Shown here: positions 23,401 to 35,400 of the stretch, in pieces | How positions within the stretch are numbered: position 1 is the first letter of the stretch | How the letters are laid out: each line of letters begins with the position of its first letter | From: Balaenoptera acutorostrata | Lineage: Eukaryota > Chordata > Mammalia > Artiodactyla > Balaenopteridae | DNA: 64,000 nt | NCBI RefSeq assembly: GCF_949987535.1 | Contig: NC_080074.1 | Coordinates: forward strand, 27,673,268 to 27,737,267 | Direction of reading: 5' to 3' | The notes under the pieces: model-generated | Databases searched by the model: none | Seen by the model: the letters and a program-made list of their open reading frames with translations, nothing else | Told to the model about the DNA's origin: nothing | Program-made: the position numbers and the translations under genes

Positions 23401-23732
23401 GCATTGCTCTATGTGGCACAGCGAAACTCTCCTTTTCACTCCTGGGTCATATATTCTGGGTTTATCCAACCCAACAACCCTGGCTCACAATACAGGCTTG
23501 GGACTTTTACTGGATTTCCTGGCAAACAGCCCCTACCCACACATCCCACTTTTGATGAGCAGATCACTGCTCACCTGCTCTGAAGATGGGCCAGGGGTGG
23601 GGCCTCTCCCTGACTGGTTGGAGCCCTTTCCATTCTGGCTGTTAAATAACCAGACGATCCTCTCTGCTGCTGGAGGGGATGAGCTGGTAGCTGGTGTGTC
23701 CACCTTTGCCAAAATACCGGACCAGCATTCTT
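23401..23732. other. Non-coding DNA, unassigned
   Basis: Nothing recognised. Overlapping open frames in several frames look fortuitous. Confidence 0.35.
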
Positions 23733-23747
23733 AAAAATGAAGCCTCT

Positions 23748-24084
23748 GGGCTTCCCTGGTGGCGCAGTGGTTGAGAGTCTGCCTGCCAATGCAGGGGACA
23801 CAGGTTCGATCCCTGGTCTGGGGAGATCCCACAAGCCGCGGAGCAACTGGGCCCGTGAGCCACAACTACTGAGCCTGCGCATCTGGAGCCTGTGCTCCAC
23901 AACAAGAGAGGCTGCAATAGTGAGAGGCCCGCGCACCGCGATGAAGAGTGGCCCCCACTTGCCACAACTAGAGAGAAGGCCCTCGCAGGGAGGCGAGGAC
24001 CCAGCACAGCCATGAATAAATAAATAAATAAAATTAAAAAAAAAAAAAAAGAGGAGTGTCTGCAACTTCCTATACATTTATAAA
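23748..24084 (+). mobile_element. CHR-2 SINE with 3'-transduced segment
   Basis: The SINE body and A tail end at 24,050. A unique 31-nt segment (24,051-24,081) follows, then a second A run. The perfect 15-bp TSD AAAAATGAAGCCTCT lies at 23,733-23,747 and 24,085-24,099, outside all of this. So the unique segment arrived with the SINE. Confidence 0.85.
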
Positions 24085-24099
24085 AAAAATGAAGCCTCT

Positions 24100-24394
24100 T
24101 CCTCCTGCTGCTGCTTTCAGGGAGCTACTATGCAAGTATGCAAATACTCTCTAAAAAACAAAGGCAACTAGAATAAGATCTCTTTAATGATATTCAGCTT
24201 AACATTGTTTGGTCCTTTGTTTAGTACTCACTGGCTTGAGCTGAGCATCAGGATGGTACATCAATGTCCAACATTGATTTGGATTCTTTCTCTAGCCTCC
24301 CCTTTGTCATTCTCAGCATCCCCAAAGTCGTCTTCTTTTTTTTTTTTTAACGCAGTAAAATATGTTTACTAGGATTTGCCTGAAAGTCCCCTTA
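24100..24394. other. Non-coding DNA, unassigned
   Basis: No supported feature. Confidence 0.35.
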
Positions 24395-24800
24395 TTAGTT
24401 AGGTTTCTGCTACCTAAATGCTGTGTAACAAATTCTCCAAAGTCTCAGTGGCTTAACAAAAGCATTTCTTTTCTTCCTCACAGGTCTGTGGAGCAGTTGG
24501 GGCAGCTCTGCTTTGGGTTACAGATCAGGATCAGGTCTACTCCACATTTCTCTCATTTTCCTTGGACCAACAGCTACCTGGGACAGTTCTTCTCATGGTA
24601 AAGGACAGGAGCACAAGGGGCCAAGCCAAACTACAGGAGTACCTTCAAGGTCTGTGCTCATGTCATGGCCACTAACATTCCATTGCCCAAAAAGTGTCAT
24701 ATGCCAAGTCCCACATCGGAGGGTGGGGAAATATACTCTGATCTCTCCAGTGGGAGGCACTGTAGAGCAACATGGCAAAGACTGGATGCATTCCAAGGTG
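24395..24800 (+). mobile_element. ERVL-MaLR-like LTR remnant
   Basis: GTGTAACAAATTCTCCAAAG, CAGTGGCTTAACAAAAGCAT, GGTGGGGAAATATACTCTGA and TCCAGTGGGAGGCACTG follow the MLT1-type order. Family assignment is tentative. Confidence 0.45.
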
Positions 24801-26139
24801 GAAGCGAATTGGGATAATCTAATCCTATCATAGACACCCTCCATTTTGATATTGTCCTTCTCGTTCATAGAAAAGGAGAAAATAAGTACATAAAGAGGTC
24901 ATTTCAAGGATTTCTGCAAAAAATTTTTTTACATTACCAGGATTAGAAAGATTTCACCCCATCTCCTACCTGTAGATCCGATTTCATGGGATTTGTGCAG
25001 GAGCACAGTACCTCACACCCAGAAAGACCCCACATTTGGTTTAATGCTCTGCTGTCAGTATCTTGAAGTTCTTAATGTTTTGACCACGGGGCCCTGCGTT
25101 TTCAATTTGCACTGGCCCCCACAGGTTATGTAGCCAGTCCTGCCTATACATGCTGTATTTATGGTCCCAGATGGTGGAATTAATGTTCGGAATAGCGGCC
25201 CTGAGACCTGTACGTTCCAGAATGATCCAAAATTCAATTGCAATTACCATGTATTTTTATTCATTCAACGTGTTTACTGGGTGCTGTTATAATTCTAAGT
25301 TTTAGAGAGAAAACCAAGAACTAACCAGCCCTGCTCTCATCAGGTTTACATTGCGCCATCCTTCCTGCTATCTGCCACTGGACAGATGACTTTCATTATA
25401 GCCATTAAAGGGAAATCCGATACAGACATTCATAACAGAGTATGCCATAGATCATGTATGCTGAAGGTCACAAGCAAGTCCCAGCACCCAGCAGGAACTC
25501 CTTCCATCCCAATCTTTTCCTCTCAAGAAGGCAAATCAGAACACAAGTGAGTAAGAGTGCCACTGTTAGCTCATCTTAAAGCCGCTCTGCTTTATCTTTA
25601 TCTGTGAAAGCTAATAAATCTTTCACAACTTTGCTACTTGGGATATTATCCTAGTCTCTGAAGTGACAAAAATATCCATTTTAGAAAGGTTTTCAACCAT
25701 AAAGACTGAAGTCAAAGAGCAGACCGAGTTTCTGGTTAACATTTCCCAGGGGCTCTGCAAATACTGTGAGAAATGCCACTTTGTGACAGCTTCAGCCAAA
25801 CACCAGGCTCCTGCTTCAAGAGATCCGCTCACTACTATGTTGCTCAGAGGAGTGGAAAGATGTCGAATTGCTGGTCTGCTCGAAAGATCAAAACAGGTGT
25901 ATTTCATACTCAAGCAGCAGGGATCCTGCCCTGGGAAGGAACCAGTCCCTTTCCTCATTTGCTTGCTTTACAGAAATTCATGCCCTTAGGTCCAATACCG
26001 CCACCCCCCACCCCAGACCAGACTTTCTGCTTCCAGCAAGCCCAGCCGGACTCAACATGTTCACAACCCGCACAGGTGCCTCTGTGATACAGAGGGCACC
26101 ACCAGCTCTATCGAAGCCTGCTTCTCCTGCCTCCTAGGG
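24801..26139. other. Non-coding DNA with a short L2 end
   Basis: 25,250-25,350 resembles the antisense L2 3' end (ATTCATTCAACGTGTTTACT, then GCCCTGCTCTCATCAGG). Open frames at 25,623-26,137 match nothing I recognise. Confidence 0.35.
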
Positions 26140-26330
26140 CCTAGTTCTCAGACCTTAGCCTACATCAGAATCACCTGGGAGCTTGTTAAACACTGATTTC
26201 AGGGCTCTCGCCTATGGTTTTTGATTCAGTTAAGTCTTGGGTAGGTCCCTTGCTTTCCTGGTAAGTTACCGGGTGCCTGCTGCTGCAGGTTTGGGTACCA
26301 GCCTTCGACAACTACTGCTCTAGGGCATCG
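26140..26330. mobile_element. MER5A-like hAT remnant
   Basis: CATCAGAATCACCTGGGAGC, TTGTTAAACACTGATTTCAG and TGATTCAGTTAAGTCTTGGG are MER5A landmarks. Confidence 0.6.
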
Positions 26331-26689
26331 CCTTGGGCCCTGAAAGCCTGTCCTCAGTGCAAAAGATCCTCATTCTCTTTGGCTTCTGACCACCCCCTTC
26401 TCAGCTTTCCTCAATTCCCATTCATCACCTCCCTTCGATAATCCCCCTGCCTTACATGCCACTGAAAGCATTCTCCCTGAAGGCAAACACGGTGCACCTG
26501 CTGCCAAATTCAACAGACGGGCATCACCACTTGGGTGCCCCACCAGCCACGCCACAACTCAGCATGTCTGAACTGAACTCCCTGCCTTTCTCCCTGCACT
26601 CTTGGTCTGGTGTTTGAAGCTGCGCAGCTGCATGTGTTCCCTTCCTTCTGGTGACAGTATTGCCCTTACCTGCAGCAACTGCTTCTCCC
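26331..26689. other. Non-coding DNA, unassigned
   Basis: No supported feature. Confidence 0.35.
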
Positions 26690-26845
26690 TGCTCGGTGTT
26701 GTTCAGGTGTGATTTCCAATGGAACCCTCCTGACACCTTGATTTTGAACTTCTGGCCCCCAGAACTATAAGAAAATTAATTTCTTGTTGTTTTAAGCCAC
26801 CCGGTTTGTGGTAATTTGTTACAGCAGCCACAGGAAACAAACACA
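26690..26845 (-). repeat. MLT1-type LTR 5' fragment
   Basis: The antisense start of an MLT1 LTR: GACACCTTGATTTTGAACTT, CCAGAACTATAAGAAAATTA, TTTTAAGCCACCCGG, TTTGTTACAGCAGCC. Confidence 0.55.
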
Positions 26846-27699
26846 TGCTAATTCCATTCTAATGGCTTGGGGTGGGGGTGGGGGTGGTGGGAGGGGCAGG
26901 GGCAGGGAAACCCTGCTTAGGAGATCTGACCTAAGATACAGAAAGGCGGAAATTTCAAAGCTTCCTCAGGCAAGGTCTGATTGCTTAAAAAACAGTCCAT
27001 CACCAAACCATCCCGTATGAAGATAGTTACCATTTTGGCACAGATACTTAGCCAATCAAGCACTCACAAAGTAGGACAATCTATCTCTTACACCAACCCT
27101 GTTTATTTAGTCTCCTGAAGTTGTAGGGCATTCTCTCTGTAGAGAGAGGAAAGACTTTCGCTGTATAATAAATTAAGAAAAAAAAAAAAAGTTTAGTTTC
27201 ACTGAACAGTCCTTTCTTAGAAAGCTTACAATTAATTTCCTTTGTAATTTCCGGTGATAAGTGCTGATAGCAGATTTCCTTGCCAGCTTTTGTAATCCCA
27301 ATGACATCACAGAACCTCCATCACTGTAGAAAATTGTTCTTTTAGGTGGTAGTGATGACATCAACCACTACAAGGGGGGAAAAAAAAGAAACAACAGGAA
27401 ATTCTACATTCAGCTGTAAACTGATAAATGAAGGAGGAACTGGTTGTTAAAGTAAGTTCCCTTAACTAAAGCCAGTAATTCTCAATTACTTGGCTTTATT
27501 TATTCGACCTATTTATTTCTATAATCTCACTTGTAGTACAAGTCCCTAGTCAAAAAGGCTCCTCACTCCCAAAAAAACCCAGGGATTATAGGTTAGAACC
27601 CCTCACTTTGGGGGATCCCGAGGTCACGTTGCCTCATGTCAGGCATAAGCAGAGGAGCTGAGAAAGATCCAGACACAGGGCTAGGATATAATTTTTAGA
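26846..27699. other. Non-coding DNA, unassigned
   Basis: It has a G-rich run at 26,868-26,906 and short poly(A). No exon or RNA gene. Confidence 0.35.
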
Positions 27700-27868
27700 A
27701 TGGAAGGAAGGAAGGAAGGAAGGAAAGGAGGGAGGGAGGGAGGGAGGGAAGGAGGGAGGGGAAAGAAAAGGAAAGAAGGAAAGAAAGAAGGAAGGGAAGA
27801 AGGACAGAAAGAGGGAGAAAGAGAGAGAGAAAGAAAGAAAGGAAAGGTTAAAAGAAAAGAAATAAATA
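27700..27868. repeat. Purine-rich (GGAA)n/(GGGA)n microsatellite
   Basis: A run of GGAA, GGGA and GAAA units about 165 bp long. Open frames across it (Gly/Arg/Glu/Lys or Ser/Phe/Leu) are artefacts. GGAA microsatellites can bind ETS factors in some settings; nothing here shows that they do. Confidence 0.9.
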
Positions 27869-29919
27869 CAGAAAGTCAATAAACATTTGAGCTGGGCAAC
27901 CTAACAAACTGTATTAGTCAGGGTTCTCCAGAGAAGCAGAACCGACAGGATGTGTGTATATAGAGACTGAGTTTCATTTTATTACAGAACATCATGTAGA
28001 GTTTGATCTCATTTATATACAATTGAAGAAGTAAATTGCTATATTTCCTGGCAAGGACATTTACCAGAATCTTAATTCTAGTTATCTACGAGTGGTGGAA
28101 TTTCAGGTTATTTTTGTAACATTTATTGGGGGCATACTATGTGTCAGGCATTCTTTCAAGTATTTTACATGGATTAAATTCATTCAATAATCTGTATGGT
28201 TTGCATTTTTAAGAAAACCAAAATCATGTATCATTTTCCCAAAAAAACTATGAAGCAGTTTTTTAAAATATCCGTTCTATTCTCATACATGGGCAGCCCT
28301 TGTTTCCCAAAGCTAAACAACCTTGGGACTACTGAGAGTCTGAAACTGATGTATGCAGATCCCACCCAGAGTTATTACTGGAAATCTCGCCGTTTCACAA
28401 AAAACTGATGCTCTCCCATTGCTGTTGGAGTGTTTTGTTTTATTTGATTGTTTTCATGGCTCCTCTCTTGTTTATTAAGAACTGGGTAAGTGAGTAATAT
28501 GTTCCCTTTTAACCCCAGTCTTACTCTTAACCCTCTTCCACAGACAACCCTTCTAATGTATTTAGTTTGCATTCTTTTGTTTCTGTGTGTTCTTATAAAA
28601 TATGTGCTGTTTGGTAAGCTCGTATTTTTAATTGACCTAAATGGTTTGACTTCACATCTCATTCAAGAGTTCTCTCTGCCACATGCCCCCCACAACCACC
28701 CATCCAGTGCCTGCACCCACTTAACGCTCTCACTGTTTCTGCCGTTGCTGCCTCAAGGATTCCTAGAGTTGGAAGAGTGCTCTCCATCATCCCTCCGCCA
28801 ACCGCTCACTCTCAATCCCCAGAACTTAAGGTTCATTAGACCACCCAAAAGTCAACCTTGTTTTTTTTCATTTGTGTAGCCCTCTTCCCTGAGAAACTTG
28901 CTCCAAGTTCTTCATTTGCTCTCCTGGAGGGAATTGCAAAGCTAGCAATGATTGCCAAGCCAAGTAGCAAAGTAAGGTCCCTGGACAAGGCACTATCTGC
29001 TACCTCTCTCACCTCCAAGTAACTCCTCTGCCCTTCTAAGTCACTTTCCCTTCTCCACTGGGTTGAAGCAGCCTTGTTTCCCAACTTGTGCTAATGCTTA
29101 TCTCAGGAGGCTGGATCTGCAGCCCCAAGATTCCTTTACTGAATCTTCCAGAAGACCTAACATGTCCTTCATCAGATCACAGGACTTATAAGAATGTATG
29201 TGATGAGTTCTCTTTCTATAATTTCTGCGTTCCACTTACCCTATTGGCTGCCTTTAACTTTAGTCTGATGTAATCTGCAGAAAAATGCTAAGGGTGGGGC
29301 ATGGTCAGAGGGGATTCATCTCAAAGTTAATGAAGTTTGAGTTTCAAAGCCCCTACCTTGTAAAGGCCCTAGGAAAAGCCCAACGATGCTCACAAGGGCA
29401 TGTGTTTTTGTTAAATTTGCAAAATTAAGACATTGTAACCGCAGTCAGTTAAGACCTCTGTCCTTGTTCTCTGACATTCCTCCCATCACAATCTCCCACG
29501 TGTCAGGGAGCTTTGGAGAGTCCTTGGACATGTTGGGATCTGGCTAAAGGAAAGTTGGCTTGGGGATACACATAGTGGGGTTTAGTAGATGTAAGCACTG
29601 TCATGTCTTCTTGTTATAGTATTTGCATCCTAAAATTGTATTCTTTTCTTAAAGAGGGTTTCCAAAATTATAATGCCTCCCTTCACCTCCCAAAGCTGGG
29701 TCTCCCCAGTCAGTGAAGCCCAGAGAAATTTGCTTCAGAATCCATGTATCCCTAGGGGTGACCTTGGACCTTGCTGGCTCTGTCCTGATCTTTGTTTTGA
29801 AACATTCCTGTTGTAGGTGGACCCCTAATTCCACTGAAGCGCAGCGCTTGGCTCAGAGTATAGCTTCCAATCTACACCTCTTTGTCGATTTTCTTTTTGT
29901 GCCTCTCCCCACTGCCCCC
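27869..29919. other. Non-coding DNA with short repeat pieces
   Basis: 27,911-27,990 begins GTATTAGTCAGGGTTCTCCA, a common interspersed-repeat start I could not assign to a family. 28,105-28,215 is antisense MIR. No splice-supported exon was found in the remainder. Confidence 0.4.
28105..28215 (-). repeat. MIR SINE fragment
   Basis: ACATTTATTGGGGGCATACT, ATGTGTCAGGCATTCTTTCA, AGTATTTTACATGGATTAAA. Confidence 0.6.
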
Positions 29920-29921
<2 letters not shown>

Positions 29922-29970
<49 letters not shown>

Positions 29971-29992
29971 AACACGCGCACGCGCACTCGTC
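29922..29992. repeat. (CA)n microsatellite
   Basis: A long CA run followed by interrupted CACGCG units. Confidence 0.95.
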
Positions 29993-30819
29993 TATATCTG
30001 GTAAAGTTGCATCTTCTATTTAAGTTTCAGAAGAATACTAAGTATTTAAGATTTAAGTAACTGGAGTGCAGATTGGCAGTGAGCCAGCTGTTTGAGCTCA
30101 AATGTACAAGGCAAACACTTCCAAGAATGCCCACAGCTGCCAGTCTCAACTTTAGAGGGCAAGAGGAGGAAACAGGCTTACATGGCAGATGTTCTGTCTG
30201 GGTGTCTCTCTGGAATTGAGGCTGTTTGATGAGGCAGAAATATTTTCAACTCTTCACCTAACAAAACAGTGAAGGAACAAAACTCTTTTAAATTAGAAAA
30301 ATCTCTCAAACCAATATCTCAGCAAAATTTTTAGCACATACACCAAAAAAAGTGCTCAAGAACTATTAAGTTAAGTTAATTCTCCTTTTAGAGCAAAGCA
30401 CCCCCCCCCCCAACCCTGGCCGTCATTGCAAATGGACTCTGTTTCCATCTAAAATGTCCCGGGAGAGACGTCTTTCCGTTGGCCTACATTCAAGGTCAAG
30501 TTTTTTGTTGGTTTTTAGGGAGGAGAGGGGAGAATTGCTTTCATCTTCTTTCCCTCTGCAAAATGCCTTTCCAGAAGTGTTAACCCTACCTATTTTTTAA
30601 AAAAATGTTAACCTCCATTTCTCTGGCAGACTTTCAAATCATTTTTTCTGGTTATAAAAAGAGTCTATCCATCTATTACTTGAACAAATATTTACAGAGT
30701 ACCTACAATATCTCGGGCCCTATTCTAGGTACTTCTTTCACTAGGAGAATTTTCCCTATCTTATTAACTAGACTTTGCAAACACTTTAATATCATAATAT
30801 TTATGATAAGCAGACCCCA
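29993..30819. other. Non-coding DNA, unassigned
   Basis: It includes an 11-base C homopolymer at 30,401-30,411. No gene evidence. Confidence 0.35.
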
Positions 30820-31075
30820 GAATTTATTTAGTCATTCTCTTTTTGTTAAACACTTAGACCATTTCCAATATCTCCCTATTGTAAATTATGCAGCAATGAC
30901 CTTCCTTGCAATAGTCTCTTGTCTATATCTATGATTATTTCTTCAGAACAGATATCTAGGAGTGGAATTACTAGATCAAAGGGTACGAACACTCTAAAGT
31001 TTCTTAATAAACATCTTGGCAGAGTTTCTGATGCGTATTACCACCTTTGACTTCCTCAAATCTTCATCAAAGGGA
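30820..31075 (-). repeat. Old L1M ORF2-end fragment
   Basis: The antisense L1 text GATATCTAGGAGTGGAATTA, CTAGATCAAAGGGTACG and TATGCAGCAATGACCTTCCT corresponds to the end of ORF2. It is one of only two minus-strand L1 pieces in the window. Confidence 0.5.
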
Positions 31076-32110
31076 GAATCACTCACCCCTATTTAAAGAC
31101 AGGAGAGTATCCTCCATTCCTTCTACAGAGATTTGCTGATTCCTAAAATAATTTCATTTCCTGGTGGCGATAAAAGTAATCTGGCGTGATAAAACTCCAG
31201 TTGTTTTCCTGAACACCTATAGTCCTTTTGGTACTATACTCATCCTCTAGGAGCACATTTTTGCACTCTTTTTGCAAAGGCAAAATACTTAGAGAAGAAA
31301 GAGTATCCACACACTCATCTGCTCATTGTTATCGCTCTACGCAAACAAGGACTCAACTCAGAAAGGAAATCACTCATGAGAAATATGGAATCATGCAAAG
31401 GTATGTAAGATTCAAGTAATCATCTTCATTCCTCTACATATTGGGGGGGTTTGAGGAGGAGAGAGGATGTATAGTTAAGCATCTCCCTGATTAGCCTTGC
31501 TCACAATAACAGCACATGGAGTAAAGGAGCCTTCCCACCTCATCAGCACCTCTGCTCTGGCAATTCAACTGGTAAAAACGCCTCACGGAGGCGCTTTTCA
31601 ATATATAAGCAAATTTCATTGCATAGCATTTTATCCTCTAATTTTTCTTCTGGAACCGCTTCATTCCCTGACTCTCTACTAAGAAGAATTTCTGCTTTCC
31701 AAGAAAACCAGTGCTGTCTTGAGAATGCCCCCAGTATTCTGTCCTCAAGAAGAAAAACTAGGGGAAACAAAGAAAACTAGGAGCAAGTCCCCTTTGATGT
31801 AGTTCAAGGTGGAATACTTGCTAACTGCATTGCTTTGTAGTCTTATTTGGATCAGAAGCCCTTTTAGCAGGGATTTCATTTATATAATGGTCTGCTTAAG
31901 ACAAAGATTATTAAGATTGAAATTCAAGCTCTTCTCTTTCCTGGAAGCCAGGCAGCCTAAACATAGCTGATTGCCTGGTCTTTTTTTTTCTCCAGCTGAG
32001 TCCCAGCTATGGAGAAATCCATGAGGAGGACAAAGAGTTTCTTCTCTGCATAAACAAAAGGGGTTTTACCGAAGTGGAGGACAGAATCTGTGGTGTGGTA
32101 AGGGACAGCA
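31076..32110. other. Non-coding DNA, unassigned
   Basis: Nothing recognised beyond short poly(T) and poly(G) runs. Confidence 0.35.
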
Positions 32111-32250
32111 CCATCATTCATTCATGCAACAGTGACTTATTGAATGCTTAGTATGTGCCAGAAACTAGACCAGGCACTGTGTGAGAGAAACAAACAGATA
32201 GCCTGCTCTCATGGAGCCTGAGCTGAGTGAGAAGCAAACACTAAACAAAT
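32111..32250 (-). repeat. L2 3'-end fragment
   Basis: ATTCATTCATGCAACAGTGA, TTAGTATGTGCCAGAAACTA, GACCAGGCACTGTGTG and CTGCTCTCATGGAGCCTGAG are the antisense L2 3' end. Confidence 0.6.
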
Positions 32251-32251
32251 A

Positions 32252-32475
32252 CAGTTGACCCTTGAGCAACATGGGCTTGAACTGCCCAGGTCCACTTATA
32301 TGCAGATTTCTTTTTTTTAGTTTTTTTCAAATACTACAGTACTACATCACCAGGGTTGGTTGAATCTGTGGATGCTGAACTGTGGATAGGGAGGGCCAAC
32401 TATAAGTTATATATGGATTTTCCATTGTGCAGAGGGTCAGCGCCCCTAACCCCTGAGTTGTTCGAGGGTCAGCTG
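32252..32475. mobile_element. Tigger-like (pogo/mariner) MITE
   Basis: Terminal inverted repeats read CAGTTGACCCTTGAGCAAC at the left and GTTGTTCGAGGGTCAGCTG at the right. TA dinucleotides flank both ends (32,250-32,251 and 32,476-32,477), as expected for this superfamily. Non-autonomous, no transposase. Confidence 0.75.
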
Positions 32476-32539
32476 TACTCATGCCCATGAATATAAAACC
32501 ACAGTCTTGGTGTGTGCAGGGCATCGAGAACGCAGAGCT

Positions 32540-33440
32540 GTGGATGCCTATGATAAAGGATTTACCTTAATGGGGAAGGCGGGCAGCTGTTGCTGGAGTT
32601 TGGATCTGAAGGATAAGCTGGAAAAGAGGCAAGAAAGTGTGTATCAGGCAAAGGGAAGAGCATGAACAGAGGGGCTGCAGTCAGAGAGTGAAGAGAAGGG
32701 GAGAGTTTGTGGGATGACCCCATGATCAAGGTCATGCAGGGTTTTGGTCTTCATCCTAAATGGGTCTTTAGACTGTTAAAGCCCCTATTACTTGACAATT
32801 CCACTCTTAGGTATTTACCCAAGAGAAATGAAAACTTATATCCCCAAAAGACTTAACATGAATATTCACAGCTGCCTTAAAATAGCCTAAAACTGGAAAC
32901 AATCCAAATGTCCATCAACAAGAGAATGGATAAATAAATTGCAGTATATTCATACTCAACTGAAAGGAATGAACACACAACAACACAGAATGCCGTCCAG
33001 AAGATTATTTTGAGTAAAAATAGACAGGCACAAAAGAAGTCCATACTGTGTATTTATATTTGTATGGATCCGAAAATGGGCAAAACTAATCTATGGTGAT
33101 AAAAATCAGAGAGTGTTTGCCTCTGGGTGTGGGAGGCTGGGCAGGGAGTGAAATCACTGGAAAAGGGGAGCAAGAGAACTTTCTGAGGTGATAAAAATGT
33201 TCTATATTTTGTTTGGGGTGGCGATTTCACAAGCATATCCAATTATCAAAACTCCTCAAACTGTACTGAAGATCTGTGCATTGTATTATTTGTATAATAT
33301 ATATCAAAGTTTTTTTTAAAAGTACAATACACATTAAACTGTTTAACCACAGGAATGACATCAGATTTGCAATGTGAATAAAGCCCCCTGGCTGTGGTCT
33401 GGAGAACGATAAGAAGGGGCCTGAATGGAAGTGGGTAGAT
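32540..33440 (-). repeat. L2-like LINE split by an L1M
   Basis: GGGCTGCAGTCAGAGAG, TCATGCAGGGTTTTGGTCTT on the left and CAGATTTGCAATGTGAATAA, CCCCTGGCTGTGG on the right match antisense L2 order, with an L1M 3' end lying between them at 32,785-33,322. Confidence 0.4.
32785..33322 (+). mobile_element. 5'-truncated L1M 3' end
   Basis: GACAATTCCACTCTTAGGTA, GAAAACTTATATCCCC, AATGTCCATCAACAAGAGAA, GATAAAAATGTTCTATATTT and a final ATCAAAG plus A-rich end are L1M ORF2-end and 3' UTR landmarks. Confidence 0.65.
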
Positions 33441-34150
33441 CATTTCCTCTGCTTTATTCAAATTACCTAGAAGCTGGAATACCCCCGAGCATCAATGCAT
33501 ATCATCAATGCATATTCTGTCCTTAACAGAGGAGAATTCAGACTTCTCCTTGCTCACCTCCTCGAGGAGTTGTGCAAAACAGTTGTCAATGAACCACAAA
33601 GGGAATTTAGCTGGAGAAAAAGGTTGGAAAGCTGGGGTAAGAGACTGAAGAAACCACAAAGGCAGTAGATTGAATCAATTCTATTACACAGAATCTTTCA
33701 AGGCAGGATTAAAGTAATCCTGTTTGTTTTTAATATTTCAAATCTGTAGAATGCTTTCTTGGGTTCTATTCCCCCATCTACAATTCTCTTCTGAAATTAA
33801 GAATCTAACGGGCTACAACTTGCTGATGCAACAGGAAGCAAAAGTTATCTTTTACCCATAGTTGGAATGAACAGAATTAAAATGAGATAAGACTGAGTCA
33901 GCTTATGTCTCAGAAAGAACACAGGCAATATTATAGCAATCAAAGAGGGTTTGGGGACAGGCGGGTGGGGTTGTAGGATCCTAAAGGGCTTATCCCAGGC
34001 ACCACCACAAAGTCAGAAAGGCACTTGTTTGCTGAAGCTTTAAAAGAACCACAGAAGCTAAGCATTTTAGATCTGGAAAGGATTCTTAGAGGGCATTTCA
34101 GCCTATACATTTCACCCATGAAAGCAGGAGTAAAGGGACTAAATTACCCA
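33441..34150. other. Non-coding DNA, unassigned
   Basis: A perfect 13-bp tandem duplication (CATCAATGCATAT twice, 33,490-33,515) is the only structure noted. Confidence 0.4.
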
Positions 34151-34295
34151 GGAATATTCATAACTAACATTTGATTAGCACTTTATCAAGTACTTCCACA
34201 TTTATTGCCTCATTAAATCCCCATAAAGTGTTGACAAATAGCAATTGTTAATTCTTCTTTTCAGAAGTTGGGGCTCAGAGAGTGAAGCAGAGAAA
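34151..34295 (-). repeat. MIR-like SINE
   Basis: TAACTAACATTTGATTAGCA, TCAAGTACTTCCACATTTAT, CCTCATTAAATCCCCATAAA and GGGGCTCAGAGAGTGAAGC follow antisense MIR order. Confidence 0.5.
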
Positions 34296-34339
34296 GTGAA
34301 TTCTTACTGATGTATGAGTTTCTCTTCTTCTTCTTCTAG

Positions 34340-34700
34340 GCTGCGTCACTAGATCACTGTTCCTAGCTCTCTTGCAGTTGGAGGAGTAGAGCAGCAGAGA
34401 ACTAAGCTTCTACCCAATGAAATATGGCAGAAGCCCCCTCCTTTAGGGCTGACCCACCATACAATCCTCTCTTCACATTTTCTCCTCTCCTTTGCCTGGC
34501 ATCCAGATGCATGGGATCCAGTAGAGGAGTTTGCGGCCTCAAGGGATGGTGAAGCCACCCACTGGAAGGAGCCTGGGTCTCTGAATGACTCTGTGGAGCA
34601 GAGATGTTTTTCCCATTGTGAAATTGACCCAAGTGAGAGTATAGCAGTAATGAGAAATAAGCCCTTGCTCTGTCCAGGCACTGACGTTTTGATGTTGTTG
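34340..34700 (-). repeat. Possible MaLR-type LTR remnant
   Basis: TGCCTGGCATCCAGATGCAT, CACTGGAAGGAGCCTGGGTC and CTGAATGACTCTGTGGAGCA recall a common LTR-derived repeat. The family call is tentative. Confidence 0.3.
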
Positions 34701-34839
34701 CGCCAGTTAACCTAAATAACATAAGAAAAACTAAGGGACTCATGCAAAATCCATATATTAATTTATTTAACAAAAAAAGGTAAGGGCACCTACCAGGCAC
34801 TGGTGGGGGACCACAGACACCTAAGGGGATGGGAGGAAC

Positions 34840-35400
34840 CCCCAGCAACTGGGTAGGATGTGGGGTGTGGGGTGAGTGAAGGGGGAGGAGAAGTGGAGGT
34901 GGGACAGGACTGGCGCCCGAGGGGCGGCTGGGGGAGGGGAAGGGATCCCACACCCAAAGAGGGAAACTGGGGGACCATTGTGAGGGCAGAGGATCAAAAG
35001 GGAGTATGGCCAGGTTTCCCCTCTACACTCGGGTCCCCAGGAACCTGCTGAGATCCCAGGCCTGATCCTCTGCCCACCTAGGCACCCTCCAGCTACGTGG
35101 GTCCTGCCTGAGGAACAGGGAGGGAGGGAAGGGGGAGCAAAAGTAAAGGCCGGACCTCAGGGATTGGCACCCCCGAGGGGTGGCTGGGGGGACAGGAGGA
35201 GTTCCTACACCCAGTGGGACCCACCCATGGTTAGGGGTCCAGCGGCAATGGGGGGGACCCTGGGGGAGACGGTGGGGGAGGGGCACGAAGGAACGGAAGG
35301 GAATGGGGCCAGCACTTTCCCTGTCCACTTAGGCACCGGGGAGCCTGTTGGGCTCCTGGGCCTAATCCTCTGCCCTCGGAGCCTCCCTCCTGCCCCGCAG
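34840..35400 (+). repeat. L1 5'-UTR GC-rich monomer pair
   Basis: Two diverged tandem units are visible. GGCTGGGGG recurs at 34,926 and 35,182, and the TCCTCTGCCC block recurs about 300 bp apart. Each unit carries a GGC(G/A)CCCGAGGGG-type motif. The arrangement resembles the monomeric 5' UTRs that act as L1 promoters in other mammals. The G+C content makes it look like a second CpG island. Confidence 0.55.

Noticed and set aside
25663..25989. 108-codon plus-strand frame
   Set aside because: No recognised domain, splice context or neighbouring coding evidence; the length is compatible with chance.
27634..27882. Ser/Phe/Leu and Gly/Arg/Lys open frames
   Set aside because: They are translations of the GGAA/GGGA microsatellite.
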